DNA from: Luteipulveratus halotolerans
Lineage (GTDB): Bacteria > Actinomycetota > Actinomycetes > Actinomycetales > Dermatophilaceae
Length of the DNA stretch: 64,000 nt
Reading direction: 5' to 3'
Assembly (NCBI RefSeq): GCF_001247745.1
Contig: NZ_LAIR01000002.1
Coordinates: 2,170,001 to 2,234,000, forward strand
The position numbers and the translations under genes are program-made. A model generated the notes under the pieces. That model did no database searches, was not told the origin of the DNA, and worked only from the letters and a program-made list of their open reading frames with translations. Each line of letters opens with the position of its first letter. The stretch's first letter is position 1. Shown piece after piece: positions 29,266-37,939 of the stretch.

Positions 29266-29760
29266 ATGGACGTCACTGGCTGGTCCGCCCTGCTCACCGT
29301 CGCCGCGGCGGCGCTCGGCGCGCCTGACCGCCCCGCACCCGCGCACGGCTACGTGTGGCCGCTCGAGCCGACACCGGCCGTCGTACGCCCCTTCGAACCT
29401 CCGCCGCAGCCCTGGTCGGCCGGCCACCGTGGCGCCGACCTGCTCGGCACGCCGGGCCAGTCCGTGCGCTCGGCGGGAGCGGGCACTGTCGTGTTCTCCG
29501 GCGTCATCGCCGGCCGCGGCACGGTCTCGGTCGAGCACGCCAACGGCTGGCGCACGACGTACGAGCCGCTGTCGTCACGCGTCCAGGTCGGCTCGACCGT
29601 GGCGGCGGGGACGACGATCGGCACGCTCGAGGCGAGCGACGCAAGCCACTGTGCTCCGCGTACGTGTCTGCACTGGGGACTGCTGACCGGACCCAGGGCG
29701 TACCGAGATCCGTTGCTGCTGCTGGGAGCTCGTCGTCCGGTGCTGCTCCCGATGGCCTGA
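29266..29760 (+). CDS. M23-like peptidase domain protein, probably catalytically altered
   Basis: A 164-residue protein: a short N-terminal hydrophobic stretch (WSALLTVAAAALGA) and one M23/LytM-like beta domain. GHRGADLLGTPGQSVRSAG contains the first zinc motif HxxxD, and GWRTTYEPLSSRVQVGSTV the core strands. The second motif, normally HxH in HLHW/HLHF, reads TCLHWGL here, with Cys in place of the first His. With that residue changed, hydrolase activity is doubtful and a binding or regulatory role is possible. The ATG at 29266 is one choice; the frame stays open further upstream. It lies opposite and between the two DUF3152 genes. Confidence 0.78.
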   Translation: MDVTGWSALLTVAAAALGAPDRPAPAHGYVWPLEPTPAVVRPFEPPPQPWSAGHRGADLLGTPGQSVRSAGAGTVVFSGVIAGRGTVSVEHANGWRTTYEPLSSRVQVGSTVAAGTTIGTLEASDASHCAPRTCLHWGLLTGPRAYRDPLLLLGARRPVLLPMA

Positions 29761-29761
29761 C

Positions 29762-31888
29762 CTAGCCGTCGGCCTCGACGGGCCAGGGCCATGCCTTGCA
29801 CCCGGCCATGTCCTCGGTCTGCAGCATCATCACCGGTGCGTACAGTCCAGGGCCCGCGCACGACGCGTGAGGACGCCCCAGCACGTGGCCGATCTCGTGG
29901 TTGACCAGGTAGGTCCTGAAGCCATCGAGATCGCCTCCGTAGGAGTCCGGGGCACTCTGCCAGCGTTCGAGGCTCACCACGGCCAGGCCGTCGCGTCCAC
30001 AGGAGTACTCACCGTTGGAGCGGGCCGGGCCGCACTGCCGCTGCAGTGCACTCGGGCTCCCGATCAGGATGCGCACGGTCGCCTTGGCGCCGGAGGCGAT
30101 CTGCGCAGGCGTCACCTGGCGGAACTGCACCTCACCCAAGCCCTGCCAGCCTCTGCGGTCACGCAGGACCTCGCCGACCTTGCGTGCGATCTCGGCCTGC
30201 TCAGCACCAGCCGCACGATCGATCTCGAGCGAGTAGGTCACCACCCGGCCCGACGCCGGGGTGTCGCTGCCGGGCACGAGGACCGGTGCCAGACCCGCGG
30301 CTGCAGCGGTCGACGGCGAGGCCGCGTTCGGGCGCATCTGCCTCGGCGCAGTCTGCTGCGGGTTGCGCAGACCCTGGTGGACCACGTAGCCACCCACGCC
30401 GGCGACGGTCAGGACGAGGGCCCCCGCGAGCAGACCCCGGCCCAGACCCGGACGGGTGAAGTCGTCGCGCGCGTCGTAGGGGCGGTCGTCGTCGACGAAG
30501 CCATCGCCATGAGAGGGGTCACGAGCCTGGAGCGGCGTGCCGGCGGCGGCTCCGGCGTACGCAGTCGCCCCCGTCGTCTCCTCACCCGCCTCCCGGGTGC
30601 GAGCCGAGACCGCTCCGGAGCTCACCGGTTCGGTCGAGGAGAGCGCAGTGAGTCGCGACGACGGCGACGTCGTACGACGCGGTGTGTAGATCTGGGTCGA
30701 GTCCTCCTCGTCCCAGGCCGGCGCCGCGGGGACAGGAGTCGTCGGGGTCGGCTGCTCGGTCACGGCGTCAGCTCGCGGTGCGGGCCGGAGCCGGGGTGAC
30801 CGGTCGTCAGCTGCGCCCGCGTGGCCGACCGGCACCAGACGTGTCTGCTCCTCGCCCTCGTCCACGTCGACAAGTCGCGTCAACGTCGGGAGAGATCCCC
30901 ACGGGGCCCTGATGCTGTTGCTGCCGAGGATCGGCATCGGCATGCTCGTCGCGGCCGCCGTGACCTTCGACGGACGCGCGAACGCGGACGCCGGAGACGA
31001 GCCACGCGCGGGCTGTACGTCCACCAGGGGCACGTTCGGGCCGGGCTGGTCGTCCTCCGGCTGGTCCTGCTCGGCGACGCTGGGCGACAGCCGGGAGTCG
31101 GCGCCGGCCGGGCCGACGGGCTCGGGGTCGCGCACGTCCGGCACCGAGTCCGGTCGCGCCGCGAGGTCAGGAGACCACCGGGTCGCACTCGCTCGACGCG
31201 GCAACGGCGCGGAGTCCGAGGACGCCGACAGCGGCCGGACTCGCGCACGTACCGACGAGCCGGCGGGTGAAGACGTGCGCAGAACGCTGGTCGGAGGATC
31301 GTCGTCGACGGCCGGCGCAGCGGCACGGCTTGCTGGTTCGCGATAGACGCTCCACGGGGTCTCGGGGCTGTCGGTCCCGACAGTCGCGTGCGACGAGGTC
31401 GTGGTCGGTGGTGCCGGCCGGACCTCGCTCGCCGGGCCGGCGTACGGCGCGACTGGATCGTCCCGCTCTGCCGCGGCGAACCAGCGGTAGGACGAGGACC
31501 CGCCTGGCGACGGTTCGACGACCGCGCCGGAGGTCGGCCGCTCGATCGGCCTGGTCTCCACCGGCTGTGCGGTGTGCTGGATCGCGTCGATGGCACGCGT
31601 CGCCCGCCGCAGCGCGTCGGCCTGCGGACCGGCGACGCTGCGAGCGCGGTCGGTGACCGGAACGGTCGGGCGCGTGCCGAGAGGGCGGGCGAGCCCCGAC
31701 GGTGGTTGCCACGGCCCACCGAGCAGCAGCCCGGTGTCCAGGAGAGGCGTGTGTGGCCGAGCCACGGGTCGGAGGAGGACCGGGGTGAGCCCCTGGGCGA
31801 CGGTCTGCTCGCCGGGAGCCGGGAAGATGCGGACTCCGGGCTCCGAAGACGCCCCAGCACCCTGCTCGGGGCTCCAGGCGTCATTCAC
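29762..31888 (-). CDS. Large DUF3152 protein with long disordered N-terminus
   Basis: A 708-residue paralogue of the protein at 28266. Residues 1 to about 465 are Pro/Ala/Ser/Arg-rich and look disordered. GLLAGALVLTVAGVGGYVVH near residue 480 is a single transmembrane segment, so the long part should face the cytoplasm. The outer C-terminal DUF3152 domain begins VTYSLEIDRAAG and carries NHEIGHVLGRPHASCAG, which fits the metzincin pattern HExxHxxGxxH. The start is set at GTG 31888: TAGGGT ends eight bases before it, while an in-frame TTG at 31897 would overlap that hexamer. It follows xerC by 21 bases. Confidence 0.8.
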   Translation of the reverse strand: MNDAWSPEQGAGASSEPGVRIFPAPGEQTVAQGLTPVLLRPVARPHTPLLDTGLLLGGPWQPPSGLARPLGTRPTVPVTDRARSVAGPQADALRRATRAIDAIQHTAQPVETRPIERPTSGAVVEPSPGGSSSYRWFAAAERDDPVAPYAGPASEVRPAPPTTTSSHATVGTDSPETPWSVYREPASRAAAPAVDDDPPTSVLRTSSPAGSSVRARVRPLSASSDSAPLPRRASATRWSPDLAARPDSVPDVRDPEPVGPAGADSRLSPSVAEQDQPEDDQPGPNVPLVDVQPARGSSPASAFARPSKVTAAATSMPMPILGSNSIRAPWGSLPTLTRLVDVDEGEEQTRLVPVGHAGAADDRSPRLRPAPRADAVTEQPTPTTPVPAAPAWDEEDSTQIYTPRRTTSPSSRLTALSSTEPVSSGAVSARTREAGEETTGATAYAGAAAGTPLQARDPSHGDGFVDDDRPYDARDDFTRPGLGRGLLAGALVLTVAGVGGYVVHQGLRNPQQTAPRQMRPNAASPSTAAAAGLAPVLVPGSDTPASGRVVTYSLEIDRAAGAEQAEIARKVGEVLRDRRGWQGLGEVQFRQVTPAQIASGAKATVRILIGSPSALQRQCGPARSNGEYSCGRDGLAVVSLERWQSAPDSYGGDLDGFRTYLVNHEIGHVLGRPHASCAGPGLYAPVMMLQTEDMAGCKAWPWPVEADG

Positions 31889-31896
31889 ACCGCGCA

Positions 31897-31902
31897 ACCC
31901 TA
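31897..31902 (-). promoter_or_regulatory. -10 element TAGGGT of a probable leaderless promoter
   Basis: On the minus strand TAGGGT ends eight bases before the GTG at 31888, in the short gap after xerC. Confidence 0.45.
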
Positions 31903-31909
31903 GAGGAAC

Positions 31910-32809
31910 TCACGCCCTCGGGTGGGCCTGCCGGAACGATCTTCTGAGCCGGTCGGCCGACACGTGCGTGTAGATCTGGGTCGTCGCCAAACTCGCGTGA
32001 CCGAGGATCTCCTGGACCTGGCGCAGGTCGGCACCGCCCTCCAGCAGATGTGTCGCAGCGCTGTGTCGCAGCCCGTGAGGGCCGAGGTCGGGGGCGTCGG
32101 CCACATGAGCGAGCAGCCGGTGCACCACCTCACGCACCTGGCGGGCGTCGACGCGGCGACCGCGGCGGCCGAGGAACAGCGCGGGCCCGCTCGCCTCGGT
32201 CACGAGCGCCGGACGTCGCGCGAGCCAGCGCTCGAGCGCCGCAGCGGCAGGAACGCCGAACGGCACCGTCCGCTCCTTGTCGCCCTTACCGATCACCCGA
32301 ACCAGTCGCTCGGTCAGGTCGGCGTCGTCGATGTCGAGGCCGGTCAGCTCGCTCACCCGGATACCGGAGGCGTAGAGCAGCTCGAGCATCGCGACGTCGC
32401 GAGTACGCACGGGGTCCTCGTCGTCGGCGGCCACCGCCGCGACGTCGAGCAGCTGGACGGCCTCCTGCTGCTTGAGCACTCCTGGCAGCGTGCGCGAACG
32501 CCGAGGGGCCACCAGCCGCAGCGCCGGGTCCTGGTCGGTGAGCCCGGTGCGGGTCGCCCAGGCGAAGAACGTCCGCACCGTCGCACTGCGACGCGCGATC
32601 GTCGAACGTGCGGCACCTGCGGCGTCCATCTCGGCCAACCAGGAACGCAGGTCGAGAAGCCCGACCTGCCGCCAGCTCGTCACGTCCCGCTCCTGCAGGA
32701 AGTCGGCCAGCGCGCGCACGTCTCCGAGGTAGGCACGCACGGTGTGGTCGGACCGACCGCGCTCGGAGCGCAGGTGGCGCTCGAAGTCGCGCAGAGTGGT
32801 CGGGTCCAT
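31910..32809 (-). CDS. xerC: Tyrosine recombinase XerC
   Basis: A 299-residue site-specific recombinase that resolves chromosome dimers at dif with XerD. The N-terminal SAM-like domain has DFERHLRSERGRSDHTVRAY. The catalytic domain shows all active residues: Arg in ASGIRVSELTGL, Lys in GKGDKERTVPF, the HxxR box in GPHGLRHSAATHLLEGGA, His in ILGHASLATTQIYTHV and the nucleophile Tyr in that same segment. The position between dprA and rpsB is the usual one in Actinomycetota. TACGGT seven bases before the ATG suggests a leaderless start. Confidence 0.93.
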   Translation of the reverse strand: MDPTTLRDFERHLRSERGRSDHTVRAYLGDVRALADFLQERDVTSWRQVGLLDLRSWLAEMDAAGAARSTIARRSATVRTFFAWATRTGLTDQDPALRLVAPRRSRTLPGVLKQQEAVQLLDVAAVAADDEDPVRTRDVAMLELLYASGIRVSELTGLDIDDADLTERLVRVIGKGDKERTVPFGVPAAAALERWLARRPALVTEASGPALFLGRRGRRVDARQVREVVHRLLAHVADAPDLGPHGLRHSAATHLLEGGADLRQVQEILGHASLATTQIYTHVSADRLRRSFRQAHPRA

Positions 32810-32816
32810 GGTCGAG

Positions 32817-32822
32817 ACCGTA
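32817..32822 (-). promoter_or_regulatory. -10 element TACGGT of a probable leaderless promoter
   Basis: TACGGT on the minus strand ends seven bases before the xerC ATG at 32809, in the 45-base gap after dprA. Confidence 0.55.
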
Positions 32823-32854
32823 GTCGGCGTGCCGGGACGCAGCTCCGCCCGTCG

Positions 32855-33982
32855 TCACGGCGTGTCCGGTGCGACCTTGCGCCAACCGCCTGACCAGCGC
32901 TCAGCCATCCCCCGCAGGTTGAGCTCACCGAGCGCCGCCATCACCTCAGGGGCCGTGAGGCCGGAGGTGTGGGCGAGGCGGTCGACGGTCCCAGGTCGCA
33001 CGGTGGGCAAGTGCTCCCACAGACGGCGGGCCGGACCTTCGAGGTCGTCCTCGGGACGGTGCTCGCCTCGCCGCACCGGAGCGAGGTCCTCGCCGATCAC
33101 GCCGAGGAGCTCTGCGACCTCTGCGGCATCGGTCACGAGCTCGGCCCGGTGGTCACGCACCAGCTGGTGCGTGCCGGCGCTGGCCATCGAGGTGACGGGC
33201 CCGGGGACGGCGCCGACCGGTCGCTCGCACTCGAGGGCGTGGTTGGCGGTGTTGAGCGACCCCGACCGCAGACCCGCCTCGACCACAACTGTCCCGAGTG
33301 CCATGGCGGCGATGAGGCGGTTGCGCGCGAGAAATCGGGTGCGGATCGGCGCCGCGCCCGGCGGCACCTCACTGATGACCGCTCCGCACAGGAGGATCTG
33401 GTCGAGCAGCCGGGCATGGATGGCCGGATAGGCCCTGTCCACCCCACAGGCCAGCGCCGCGATCGTGATGCCCTCGGCGGCGAGCGCTCCCCGGTGCGCG
33501 GCGGCGTCGATCCCGAACGCCGCGCCCGACACCACCGTGAAGCGTCGTTCGACCAGGCCGGAGGCGATGTCGGCAGCGACGCGGGTGCCGTACGCGGAGG
33601 CGTTGCGCGCGCCGACGACCGCGGCGCTGCGACGGGTCGCGTCGGCCAGGTGCGCCCGTCCGCGTACCCACAGACAGTGCGGTGGCCGAGCGAGGTCGTC
33701 CAGCCCGGCCGGCCACTCGTCATCGCCGGGGAAGACCAGTCGCGCACCGGCGAGCCGAGTGGCACGCAGCTCGCGCTGAAGGTCGAACTCGTCCAGCCGT
33801 CCCGTGGCCGCCCGACCGATCCGGTCGGCTCCGGCGCGCAGGCGAGTGAGCGCCTCGACGTGCCCGTGCTCCGCGAGCAGGGGCGCAGCCTGGTCATCAG
33901 CCGGCTCGACGAGCCGAGCCCAGGTGAGGCGGGCGACCTTGTCAGGGTCAGCCGCGATCTGTGCGGCGGTGTCGGCGTTCAT
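32855..33982 (-). CDS. dprA: DNA-processing protein DprA
   Basis: A 375-residue protein that loads RecA on incoming single-stranded DNA. The Rossmann-like core is clear: AAVVGARNASAYGTRVAADI, VVSGAAFGIDAAAHRGAL, ACGVDRAYPAIHARLLDQI, ISEVPPGAAPIRTRFLARNR and VVEAGLRSGSLNTANHALE with the conserved Ser-Gly-Ser/Thr. The C-terminal 60 residues form a winged helix (VDRLAHTSGLTAPEVMAALGELNLRG in part). Its ATG overlaps the comM stop as ATGA, so the yraN-comM-dprA genes are translationally coupled. Confidence 0.94.
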   Translation of the reverse strand: MNADTAAQIAADPDKVARLTWARLVEPADDQAAPLLAEHGHVEALTRLRAGADRIGRAATGRLDEFDLQRELRATRLAGARLVFPGDDEWPAGLDDLARPPHCLWVRGRAHLADATRRSAAVVGARNASAYGTRVAADIASGLVERRFTVVSGAAFGIDAAAHRGALAAEGITIAALACGVDRAYPAIHARLLDQILLCGAVISEVPPGAAPIRTRFLARNRLIAAMALGTVVVEAGLRSGSLNTANHALECERPVGAVPGPVTSMASAGTHQLVRDHRAELVTDAAEVAELLGVIGEDLAPVRRGEHRPEDDLEGPARRLWEHLPTVRPGTVDRLAHTSGLTAPEVMAALGELNLRGMAERWSGGWRKVAPDTP

Positions 33983-35514
33983 GCCGCCTCCAGCGCCGGC
34001 GCGCGCAGCCCCAGCGCCTGCATGAGCTGCTGTGGTCCGGGGCGGGCACTCTCGTCGAGATCACTCAACGTCCACGCCAACCTCAGGACCCGGTCGTAGC
34101 CCCGCAACGTGAGCGCACCGCTCTCGAGAGCGGAGTCGATCAGCCTGGTCGTGGGCGCAGGGAGCCTCCACTCCCCCGAACGCAGTACCGGACCGGGCAC
34201 CTGGCTGTTGAGCCGCCACGGCCGTCCGCGCCATCGGTCCTCCTGACGTTGTCGTGCCTCGACCACCCGGGCCGCGACCGACGCGGACGGCTCCCCTGGA
34301 CCGGCGCGCAGCGCCGCCTTGGTGACGGGGTGAACCGTGAGGTGCAGGTCGACCCGGTCCATCAGCGGGCCGGACAGGCGGGCGAGGTAGGTGCGCCGCC
34401 GCAAGGGTGAGCACGTGCAGTCGGCGCCTTTGCCGAACGCCTTGCCGCACGGGCACGGGTTGGCGGCGAGCACGAGCTGGAAGCGCGCGGGATAGCTGAC
34501 GTTGCGGTCGGCGCGGGCGATGCTCACACGGCCGGCCTCGAGCGGCTGCCGCAACGCGTCGAGCACGTCACGACGAAACTCCGGCGCCTCGTCCAGGAAC
34601 AGCACTCCGCTGCTGGCTCGAGAGACCGCCCCGGGACGCACTCGACCCGAGCCGCCACCGATGATGGCCGCCATCGACGCACCGTGGTGCGGCGCGACGA
34701 ACGGCGGGCGCTGCACGAGCACCGAGTCGCTGAGCACACCGAGGACCGAGTGAACCGCTGTGACCTCCAGCGCCTCGGACCGCCTGAGCCCAGGCAGCAG
34801 TCCAGGCAGCCTCTCGGCGATCATCGTCTTGCCCGCGCCTGGTGGTCCGAGCATCGACATGTGGTGACCTCCGGCCGCCGCGACCTCCAGTGCGAAGCGC
34901 GCCTCCGGCTGACCCGCGACATCCGCGAGGTCGGGCTGCGTGCCCTCGTCGGGCGGGAGCGGGGTGACCGGTTCGTCCTCGGACAGCACGCCGCCACGCG
35001 CGATCGTGACGTAGCGGTGGACCAGCTCGTCCAGGCGCCGGACGGCGATCACCTCGACACCGTCGACCAGCGCCGCCTCGGCCGCGTTGGCTGCTGCGAC
35101 CGCAACGGTGCGGACACCGGCGTCCGCGGCTGCGAGCACGGCGGGCAGAACGCCGGGCACAGGGCGCACGGCGCCGTCCAGCCCGAGCTCACCGATGTGG
35201 ACGACCTCCGCCACGACGTCGGGCGGGACCGTGCCGCCCGCGGTCAGCGTCGCGATGGCGATGGCGAGGTCGAACCCGGCCCCCTGCTTGGGCAACGAGG
35301 CCGGCGACAGGTTGACGGTGATGCGCTGCTTGGGCAGCGGCAGGTTGCAGTTGCCGAGTGCGGCACGAACTCTGTCCGGTGACTGGGCGCACGAGGCATC
35401 CGGCAACCCGCTGACGGTGAAGGTGGGCAGGCCGCTCGAGACGTCGGCCTCGACGGCGACGACCCGGCCCTCGATCCCGGTCACCGCGACCGCCCGCGTT
35501 CGTCCCAAGGTCAT
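33979..35514 (-). CDS. comM: YifB/ComM family magnesium-chelatase-like AAA ATPase
   Basis: A 511-residue AAA+ protein; ComM relatives are branch-migration helicases that extend heteroduplex during transformation. The N-terminal Lon-like domain (EGRVVAVEADVSSGLPTF, NLSPASLPKQGAGFDLAIAI) is followed by Walker A in MLGPPGAGKTMIAERLPGLL and Walker B in GVLFLDEAPEFRRDVLDAL, then the zinc-type motif NPCPCGKAFGKGADCTCSP. Arg-finger and sensor regions are in the last third. It overlaps yraN and dprA by four bases each. Confidence 0.94.
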   Translation of the reverse strand: MTLGRTRAVAVTGIEGRVVAVEADVSSGLPTFTVSGLPDASCAQSPDRVRAALGNCNLPLPKQRITVNLSPASLPKQGAGFDLAIAIATLTAGGTVPPDVVAEVVHIGELGLDGAVRPVPGVLPAVLAAADAGVRTVAVAAANAAEAALVDGVEVIAVRRLDELVHRYVTIARGGVLSEDEPVTPLPPDEGTQPDLADVAGQPEARFALEVAAAGGHHMSMLGPPGAGKTMIAERLPGLLPGLRRSEALEVTAVHSVLGVLSDSVLVQRPPFVAPHHGASMAAIIGGGSGRVRPGAVSRASSGVLFLDEAPEFRRDVLDALRQPLEAGRVSIARADRNVSYPARFQLVLAANPCPCGKAFGKGADCTCSPLRRRTYLARLSGPLMDRVDLHLTVHPVTKAALRAGPGEPSASVAARVVEARQRQEDRWRGRPWRLNSQVPGPVLRSGEWRLPAPTTRLIDSALESGALTLRGYDRVLRLAWTLSDLDESARPGPQQLMQALGLRAPALEAA

Positions 35515-35897
35515 GCCGTCACGTCCTCGACGTGGGTGACCCGCGCCGGTCCGCTGCGCGGCCGCTCGATGCCGATCACGTCGACGCGTACGGCGTCCGC
35601 GTGCGTCTCGTGCTCATGCAGCCAGGCCGCCGCGAGCCGACGCAGCCGCGACGCCTTCGCCCACGTCACTGCGGCGAGCGGACCCCCGAACTGTGAGGAC
35701 CGTCGTGTCTTGACCTCGACGATCACCACACAACGTTCGCGCTCGTCGTACGCGACGATGTCGATCTCACCGGCGGCGCAGCGCCAGTTGCGCTCGAGGA
35801 CCCTCAGGCCCTTGTCCTGCAGGAACCGCACCGCCACCTGCTCGCCGTACCGGCCCACTGCTTGTCGTGCCGCGCCCGAACCCGTCTGGGTCGCCAT
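35511..35897 (-). CDS. YraN family (UPF0102) nuclease-like protein
   Basis: A 128-residue protein with the PD-(D/E)xK-like restriction-endonuclease core: GRYGEQVAVRFLQDKGLRVL, then RNWRCAAGEIDIVAYDERER and CVVIVEVKTRRSSQFG, where Glu-Ile-Asp and Glu-Val-Lys form the presumed metal site. The activity of the family is unproven, but its constant place beside comM and dprA suggests DNA uptake or recombination. AGGAGGTGGT before the ATG is an almost perfect anti-16S match that can also fold into a hairpin. Confidence 0.9.
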   Translation of the reverse strand: MATQTGSGAARQAVGRYGEQVAVRFLQDKGLRVLERNWRCAAGEIDIVAYDERERCVVIVEVKTRRSSQFGGPLAAVTWAKASRLRRLAAAWLHEHETHADAVRVDVIGIERPRSGPARVTHVEDVTA

Positions 35898-35901
35898 CGG
35901 A

Positions 35902-35923
35902 CCACCTCCTGGGAGGAGGGTGG
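35902..35923 (-). promoter_or_regulatory. Hairpin able to hide the yraN ribosome binding site
   Basis: On the minus strand the extended Shine-Dalgarno AGGAGGTGG (35902-35910) can pair with CCACCCTCCT (35914-35923) across a three-base loop with one bulge. The pairing would block ribosome access to the first gene of the yraN-comM-dprA group. Confidence 0.4.
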
Positions 35924-36009
35924 CCCGGGCCGTACCGGCGCGGCCACAGGCGGTCGCGCGTCTGTGCAGGAACCGGCGCCGGAGGCGGGGATGTGGATGA
36001 ACCCGCCCG

Positions 36010-36333
36010 TCAGCGTGGGAAGGTCTCGCCCTTGGGGAACTCCAGGTCGGACTTGGTGATGTCCTCGATGTTGACGTCCTTGAACGTGATCACGCGGACC
36101 TTCTTGACGAAGCGCGCCGGGCGGTAGACGTCCCACACCCACGCGTCGGTCATCCGGACGTCGAAGTAGACCTCACCGCCATCGCTGCGCACCTGCAGGT
36201 CGACCTCGTTGCACAGGTAGAACCGCCGCTCGGTCTCGACGACGTGCGTGAACAGGCCGACCACATCGCGGTACTCGCGGTAGAGCTGCAGCTCCTGCTC
36301 GGTCTCGTACTTCTCCAGGTCCTCGGCACTCAT
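36010..36333 (-). CDS. DUF2469 family protein
   Basis: A 107-residue actinobacterial protein of unknown function. It begins MSAEDLEKYETEQELQLYRE, followed by the conserved FTHVVETERRFYLCNEVDL and WVWDVYRPARFVKKVRV. No catalytic motif is seen. The ATG at 36333 is preceded by GGAGGAGC. It overlaps the rnhB stop by four bases (36330-36333), and this rnhB-DUF2469-yraN order is conserved in Actinomycetota, so it probably belongs to a housekeeping process. Confidence 0.92.
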   Translation of the reverse strand: MSAEDLEKYETEQELQLYREYRDVVGLFTHVVETERRFYLCNEVDLQVRSDGGEVYFDVRMTDAWVWDVYRPARFVKKVRVITFKDVNIEDITKSDLEFPKGETFPR

Positions 36334-37064
36334 GCGAGCTCCTCCACCACTTCGACCATCATCGTCGCGTCTTGTGCACCGTCCGGCACGGTCGGACCGA
36401 CGGGCTGCACGAACCGTTTCCAGGAGCGCCGGTGATACTCGCACGTGCCGTGCTCGTCCAGCGCCGCCAGGTGGTCGGGTGCCGAGTAACCCTTGTTGCC
36501 GGCCCAGCCGTACACCGGGTACCTCTCGCCGTACGCCGTGATCATCGTGTCGCGCTCGACCTTGGCGAGCACGCTGGCGGCGGCCACCGACGAGCACTTC
36601 ATGTCGGCCTTGATCATCGTCATCACCGGCGGCGTCGCCGGCGCGTCACCGACGAGGCCGAGCAGCCCCTCACGCGCCGGGTCGGTCAACCAGTCGTGGT
36701 TGCCGTCGAGGATGACCAGGTCCGGTACGACGGTGAGCTGGGTGAGTGCGCGTGTGCCGGCCAGTCGCAGGCAGGCCATGATGCCGAGCTCGTCGATCTC
36801 GGCCGCCGACGCGTGGCCGACCGCATGGTCCACGGCCCACCGCTGCACCTTGGGCACCATCCGCTCACGGGCCGGCTGGCTCAGCAGCTTGGAGTCCTTG
36901 ACGCCCTGCGGGACGGTCCGGGTCGCCTCGTCGATGACGACCACGCCCACCGAGACCGGGCCGGCGAGGGCACCGCGTCCGACCTCGTCCATCCCGGCGA
37001 GGACCCGATGCCCCTCACGCTGCAGGGATCGTTCGACACGCAGGCTGGGTCGGCGGCTCGTCAC
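36330..37064 (-). CDS. rnhB: Ribonuclease HII
   Basis: A 244-residue enzyme that nicks RNA in DNA-RNA hybrids and removes single ribonucleotides. The active-site box GMDEVGRGALAGPVSVGVVV (about residues 24-43) has the Asp-Glu pair, VILDGNHDWL the third Asp and KADMKCSSVAAASVLAKVERD the last. YGWAGNKGYSAPDHLAAL and HRRSWKRF complete the signature. GTG at 37064 overlaps the preceding signal peptidase stop as GTGA, which sets the start even though the frame is open upstream. Confidence 0.94.
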   Translation of the reverse strand: MTSRRPSLRVERSLQREGHRVLAGMDEVGRGALAGPVSVGVVVIDEATRTVPQGVKDSKLLSQPARERMVPKVQRWAVDHAVGHASAAEIDELGIMACLRLAGTRALTQLTVVPDLVILDGNHDWLTDPAREGLLGLVGDAPATPPVMTMIKADMKCSSVAAASVLAKVERDTMITAYGERYPVYGWAGNKGYSAPDHLAALDEHGTCEYHRRSWKRFVQPVGPTVPDGAQDATMMVEVVEELA

Positions 37065-37939
37065 GGCGCAGGCACCTTCGCGAAGACCTCGTGCTCGGAC
37101 TTCACCCCACCGAAGCGGCCCAGCGGCCACACGACCGCGACCGCCTTGCCGGTGACGTTGGCCTCGGGCACCGAGCCCTTCTGGCCGCCGCTGCCCTGGT
37201 CGTGGCCGCGGGAGTCGAAGGAGAAGGCGCGGTTGTCGCCCATCAGCCACAGCCTGCCAGCCGGGACCGTGATGTCGAAACGTTCGTTGCTCGGCTTCTG
37301 GCCGGCACGGACGTAGGGCTCGGTGACGGGCACGCCGTTGACCGTGAGGCGGCCGCCCTGGTCGCAGCAGACGACGCGGTCGCCGGGCAGACCGATGATG
37401 CGCTTGACCAGGTGCTGGTCGCCCGCGGGATAGAGACCGACGAACTGCAGCCCCTTCTTGACCGCACCGCTGAAGCCGTTCTCGACCGGCTCGGGACCGA
37501 GCCAGTGGTCGGGGTCCTCGAAGACCACGACGTCACCGCGCTTGAGGTCGCCGGTGCTGCCGGGGAGCTTGTTGACGATGATCCGGTCGCCGGTGATGAG
37601 GGTGTCCTCCATCGACTCCGACGGGATCCAGAACGGCTGGACCAGGAAGGTCTTGACCAGGAACGCCAGCGCCACCGCGATCGCCGCGACGACGGCGTAC
37701 TCGCGCAGCCGGTGCATGAGGGTCGGGCGGTCCTCGTCCTGCGAGGTCGCACCCGTGCCGTCGGTGTCGCTGCTCGCGCCGCCGGGGGCGGCGGAACGCT
37801 CCGAGGACGGCGACCCGGGCTCAGCGCCGGCGTCAGCGGCCCGTCGCTCGGCCCGGGAGGCGGGAGTGGGGTCGTCGGCCGCGGACTCGTCTGATGCGAG
37901 CTCGGGATCGGTCGGGCGACCGGTGGCGTCATCTGTCAC
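37061..37939 (-). CDS. lepB: Type I signal peptidase (third of three tandem copies)
   Basis: A 292-residue membrane protease that removes signal peptides from exported proteins. About 85 polar, acidic residues precede one membrane anchor (AVVAAIAVALAFLVKTFLV). The catalytic Ser is in QPFWIPSESMEDTL and the catalytic Lys in HLVKRIIGLPGD; box E reads LMGDNRAFSFDSRGH. GTG at 37939 overlaps the stop of the upstream copy as GTGA, so that start is preferred over an ATG further out at 37984. It shares the CCDQ/CCDK segment with the middle copy, so these two arose by duplication. Confidence 0.93.
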   Translation of the reverse strand: MTDDATGRPTDPELASDESAADDPTPASRAERRAADAGAEPGSPSSERSAAPGGASSDTDGTGATSQDEDRPTLMHRLREYAVVAAIAVALAFLVKTFLVQPFWIPSESMEDTLITGDRIIVNKLPGSTGDLKRGDVVVFEDPDHWLGPEPVENGFSGAVKKGLQFVGLYPAGDQHLVKRIIGLPGDRVVCCDQGGRLTVNGVPVTEPYVRAGQKPSNERFDITVPAGRLWLMGDNRAFSFDSRGHDQGSGGQKGSVPEANVTGKAVAVVWPLGRFGGVKSEHEVFAKVPAP

